From an uncultured Collinsella sp. (GTDB lineage: Bacteria; Actinomycetota; Coriobacteriia; Coriobacteriales; Coriobacteriaceae), in the NCBI GenBank assembly GCA_900547285.1, contig URGF01000109.1, positions 1 to 6,582 on the forward strand: 6,582 nucleotides of DNA, read 5' to 3'. This document shows positions 4,244 to 6,582 of this stretch, in pieces. The translations under genes and the position numbers were made by a program. Numbering within the stretch: the stretch's first letter is position 1; every line of letters starts with the position of its first letter. The notes under the pieces were generated by a model that saw only the letters and a program-made list of their open reading frames with translations, had not been told where the DNA came from and searched no databases.

Positions 4244-6434
4244 ACTCGCTTGGGGCAACGTCCGCCGCGCCGGCCGCGACTACCTCGTCTACTTGCTGAC
4301 GCTCACCCTGGGTGTCACGGTCTTCTATGCCTTCAATACCGTCTCGATGCAGGTCGACATTGCCGGCATCAAGGAGGAGGGACTGTCCGAGCTCATGGGC
4401 AGCATGCTCGGTTACCTGACGTACTTTTTGGCCGGCGTCATGGCCTTTTTGATGGTGTATGCCAACAACTTCATCATGAAGCGCCGCAAAAAGGAGTTCG
4501 GCCTGTACCAGGTGCTCGGCATGCGCCGCGGGCGCGTCGCCACGATCATGGCGCTCGAGACCGTGATCGTTTCGGTCGGCGCCTTTGTCGCCGGCATTGT
4601 GCTGGGCGTGGGGCTCTCCCAGCTCATGACATTCTTTACGGCCTCGCTCTTTAAGACACAGATCGCTAATTTCCACTTCTTTTTCTCGGTGCATGCGTTC
4701 AACCTGACCCTTGCCTGCATGCTCGTGATGTTTGTGCTTACGCTACTGCTGAACCTTCGCGCCGTGCGCCGTACCAAGCTCATCGAGCTTATGGGCGCCG
4801 AGCGGCGCAACGAGAGCATCAAGACGCGCAACCCCTGGATTGCGATCGCCATCTTTGTCGTGGGCGTGGTGCTGGTGGGCGTGGGCTATTACCGCCTGTT
4901 GCGCGATGGGTTCCCGCTCACCGCGACGGAGGGTAAGCTGCAGGAGGCCATGAACCAGTTTGGTATCACCACGGCCATGGTTACGGTGGGTACCTTTGCC
5001 CTGTTCTGGGGCCTTTCGGGCATGCTTATCAAGCTGCTGCAGAGCCTGCGCAGCGTGTATTGGCGCGGCCTCAACATGTTTACCGTGCGCCAGCTTGCGG
5101 CCAAGGTCAACACGGTGTGCTTTTCGATGGGCGTTATCGCGATGATCCTGTTTCTGGCCATTACCTCGGTGACCTGCGGTATGTCGATCGCCAACGTGAT
5201 GAACGAAAACCTCGAGCGCTATACGCCGGCGGATATGACGCAGACGTATATCTATTACATGCCCGATAGGCTCGACTACTACAAGGAGTATGTCAATCCT
5301 TCCGAGGCCGATCGCATGGTGCTGGCAGACGCAACGGTCGATTTGTACTCTGCATGGCATGGCGAGCGCAAGTCGGCGGACAACAACGACGAGACCGGCA
5401 AAAAGGTCAATATCGCCGATGTTGCCGGTGAGCATGTGCAGATCGATTCGTATCTGAGTTACCCGCTTGGCGGCTCAGATCCTTCGGTGACTCCAAGTGA
5501 GATGTGCAAGATCATGGGTGAAAAGCTTCCCAAGGCGCTCGAGAGTTGCAATGCCGACACGACAGGCCTGTCTGTGACGCCGGCAAGTCAGTACAACAAA
5601 CTGCGTCAGATGATGGGCGAGGAGCCGGTGCACATCGGTCACGACCAGTATCTGCTCACGTGTGATATGGGCGGCGAGCTGGTCGACATGTACACCAAGT
5701 ATATGGCCGGCGGCCATGCCCTTACCTTGGGCGGGCATACGCTCAAGCCCGCAACCGATAAGTCGGACGAGGACACGGCGGCCATCGCCAACTCGGCGAT
5801 GGGCAGTAATCCGGGTACCGTCGTCGTTGCCGACGAGCTGTTGTCCCAGCTTAATCTGCAGCCGTATTCCAGTAATCTGCTCGTTAACTACAAGCAGGGG
5901 ATGGATGTGACCAAGGCAGACGAGAGCATTAAATACACCATGCTCGACAATCTGCTCGTTGACGGCAAGGAGCCGGGGTCGTGGGGAATCTTCATGACAC
6001 GCTCCGAGATCTATACGCAGGCGGCGCAGATGAACGGCATGATTAGCTATCTAGCCATCTATATTGGCTTTGTACTGGTCGTTGCATGTGCGGCAATTCT
6101 GTCGATCCAGCAGCTCTCCAATGTGGCCGACGGAAGCCGCAGCTATCGCGTGCTGGCGCAGATCGGCTGTGACGACCGCCAGATTCGCCATTCGGTGATG
6201 GCGCAGCAAGCGGTGTTCTTCCTGTTCCCGCTGGCAGTGGGTCTGGCGCACTCCTTTGTGGCGCTCAAGGTGATCATCGAGCTGGTGAGCACGTTTGGCA
6301 ACATGAGCATCGGCGGCACCGTGGGTCTTACCTGTGCGATTTTCCTGGCAGCCTATGGTGGCTACTTCCTGGTGACCTACCTCATGAGCACCGGCATGGT
6401 GCGAGCTGCCATAGCCACCCGCTACAGCGAGTAG
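4233..6434 (+). CDS. FtsX-domain ABC transporter permease, BceB-like (733 aa)
   Basis: An integral membrane permease with the BceB layout, working with the ATPase just upstream. Ten hydrophobic segments are visible: about residues 17-39, 57-80, 105-134, 158-176, 202-222, 245-270, 296-318, 607-630, 660-685 and 697-722. Between segments seven and eight lies a hydrophilic domain of nearly 290 residues, presumed extracellular, which in BceB proteins senses or binds the antimicrobial or its lipid complex. RRKKEFGLYQVLGM (residues 84-97) is the typical cytoplasmic coupling region of the first FtsX unit, and YRVLAQIGCDDRQI (638-651) the matching region of the second. The gene overlaps the ATPase by 11 bases. 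Family knowledge suggests bacitracin- or lantibiotic-type detoxification; the substrate is unknown. Starting at GTG 4221 would add four residues. Confidence 0.93.
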   Translation: MLCKLAWGNVRRAGRDYLVYLLTLTLGVTVFYAFNTVSMQVDIAGIKEEGLSELMGSMLGYLTYFLAGVMAFLMVYANNFIMKRRKKEFGLYQVLGMRRGRVATIMALETVIVSVGAFVAGIVLGVGLSQLMTFFTASLFKTQIANFHFFFSVHAFNLTLACMLVMFVLTLLLNLRAVRRTKLIELMGAERRNESIKTRNPWIAIAIFVVGVVLVGVGYYRLLRDGFPLTATEGKLQEAMNQFGITTAMVTVGTFALFWGLSGMLIKLLQSLRSVYWRGLNMFTVRQLAAKVNTVCFSMGVIAMILFLAITSVTCGMSIANVMNENLERYTPADMTQTYIYYMPDRLDYYKEYVNPSEADRMVLADATVDLYSAWHGERKSADNNDETGKKVNIADVAGEHVQIDSYLSYPLGGSDPSVTPSEMCKIMGEKLPKALESCNADTTGLSVTPASQYNKLRQMMGEEPVHIGHDQYLLTCDMGGELVDMYTKYMAGGHALTLGGHTLKPATDKSDEDTAAIANSAMGSNPGTVVVADELLSQLNLQPYSSNLLVNYKQGMDVTKADESIKYTMLDNLLVDGKEPGSWGIFMTRSEIYTQAAQMNGMISYLAIYIGFVLVVACAAILSIQQLSNVADGSRSYRVLAQIGCDDRQIRHSVMAQQAVFFLFPLAVGLAHSFVALKVIIELVSTFGNMSIGGTVGLTCAIFLAAYGGYFLVTYLMSTGMVRAAIATRYSE

Positions 6435-6469
6435 CAAGCGGGCAAAACCGTCGCAAAATCAACGCAAAC

Positions 6470-6512
6470 AACCGCCGCGGAGGGAGTCGGCCCCCTTCCG
6501 CGGCGGTTTTTT
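6470..6512 (+). terminator. Intrinsic terminator of the ABC transporter operon
   Basis: CCGCCGCGGAGGG (6472-6484) pairs with CCCTTCCGCGGCGG (6493-6506) with a single bulged base, and six T residues follow at 6507-6512. Two A residues at 6470-6471 can extend the stem with the first Ts. It lies 35 bases after the permease stop codon and closes the two-gene operon, so any partner two-component system beyond it would be transcribed separately. Confidence 0.92.
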
Positions 6513-6582
6513 GTCTATCGGATGCCTCTCAGATGCAAGTGAGTAGACTTTTTTGGACTTGTCGAGCACACCGCGCCAAACG
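6513..6582. other. Short intergenic tail, no gene seen
   Basis: The last 70 bases hold no ORF of note. The only distinctive element is AGTGAGTAGACTTTTTTGGA around 6539-6558, an AT-rich run in an otherwise GC-rich tail, which could belong to a promoter or regulatory site of a gene beyond the window. Nothing firmer can be supported. Confidence 0.3.

Overview
The window looks like a chromosomal segment of a fairly GC-rich actinobacterium. My best guess is a gut Coriobacteriia, Collinsella-like: coding regions are GC-rich, a BceAB-type transporter is present, and one gene looks leaderless. This placement is inferred from general character, not from a marker gene. I see no rRNA, tRNA, CRISPR array, insertion sequence or integrase.

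Layout, left to right. Positions 1-219 hold no gene but contain two diverged copies of a repeat of about 95-100 bp; the second can fold into a three-helix junction. On the minus strand follow a HAD-family phosphatase (220-843) and, 56 bases upstream of it, a cupin-AraC transcription regulator (900-1838). The regulator has a -10-like box exactly six bases before its ATG and no Shine-Dalgarno sequence, which suggests a leaderless mRNA. Positions 1839-2326 lack a certain gene. They hold one possible 69-codon ORF with a strong Shine-Dalgarno sequence and one long-armed inverted repeat.

The most striking gene is on the minus strand at 2327-3313: one 328-residue protein joining a MutT/NudG-type Nudix hydrolase to a Vsr-type very-short-patch mismatch endonuclease through a basic, Pro/Lys/Arg-rich linker. 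It pairs nucleotide-pool cleaning with T:G mismatch nicking in one polypeptide. It is divergent from a two-gene plus-strand operon, and a 14-bp-arm inverted repeat (13 of 14 pairs) sits in the shared intergenic region.

The plus-strand operon encodes a BceA-like ABC ATPase (3458-4243) and an overlapping BceB-like ten-helix FtsX-type permease with a large external domain (4233-6434). It is closed by a strong intrinsic terminator (6470-6512). Together these two genes probably form an export or detoxification system for a peptide or lipid-bound antimicrobial. No sensor kinase or response regulator lies in the window. The last 70 bases hold no recognisable gene.
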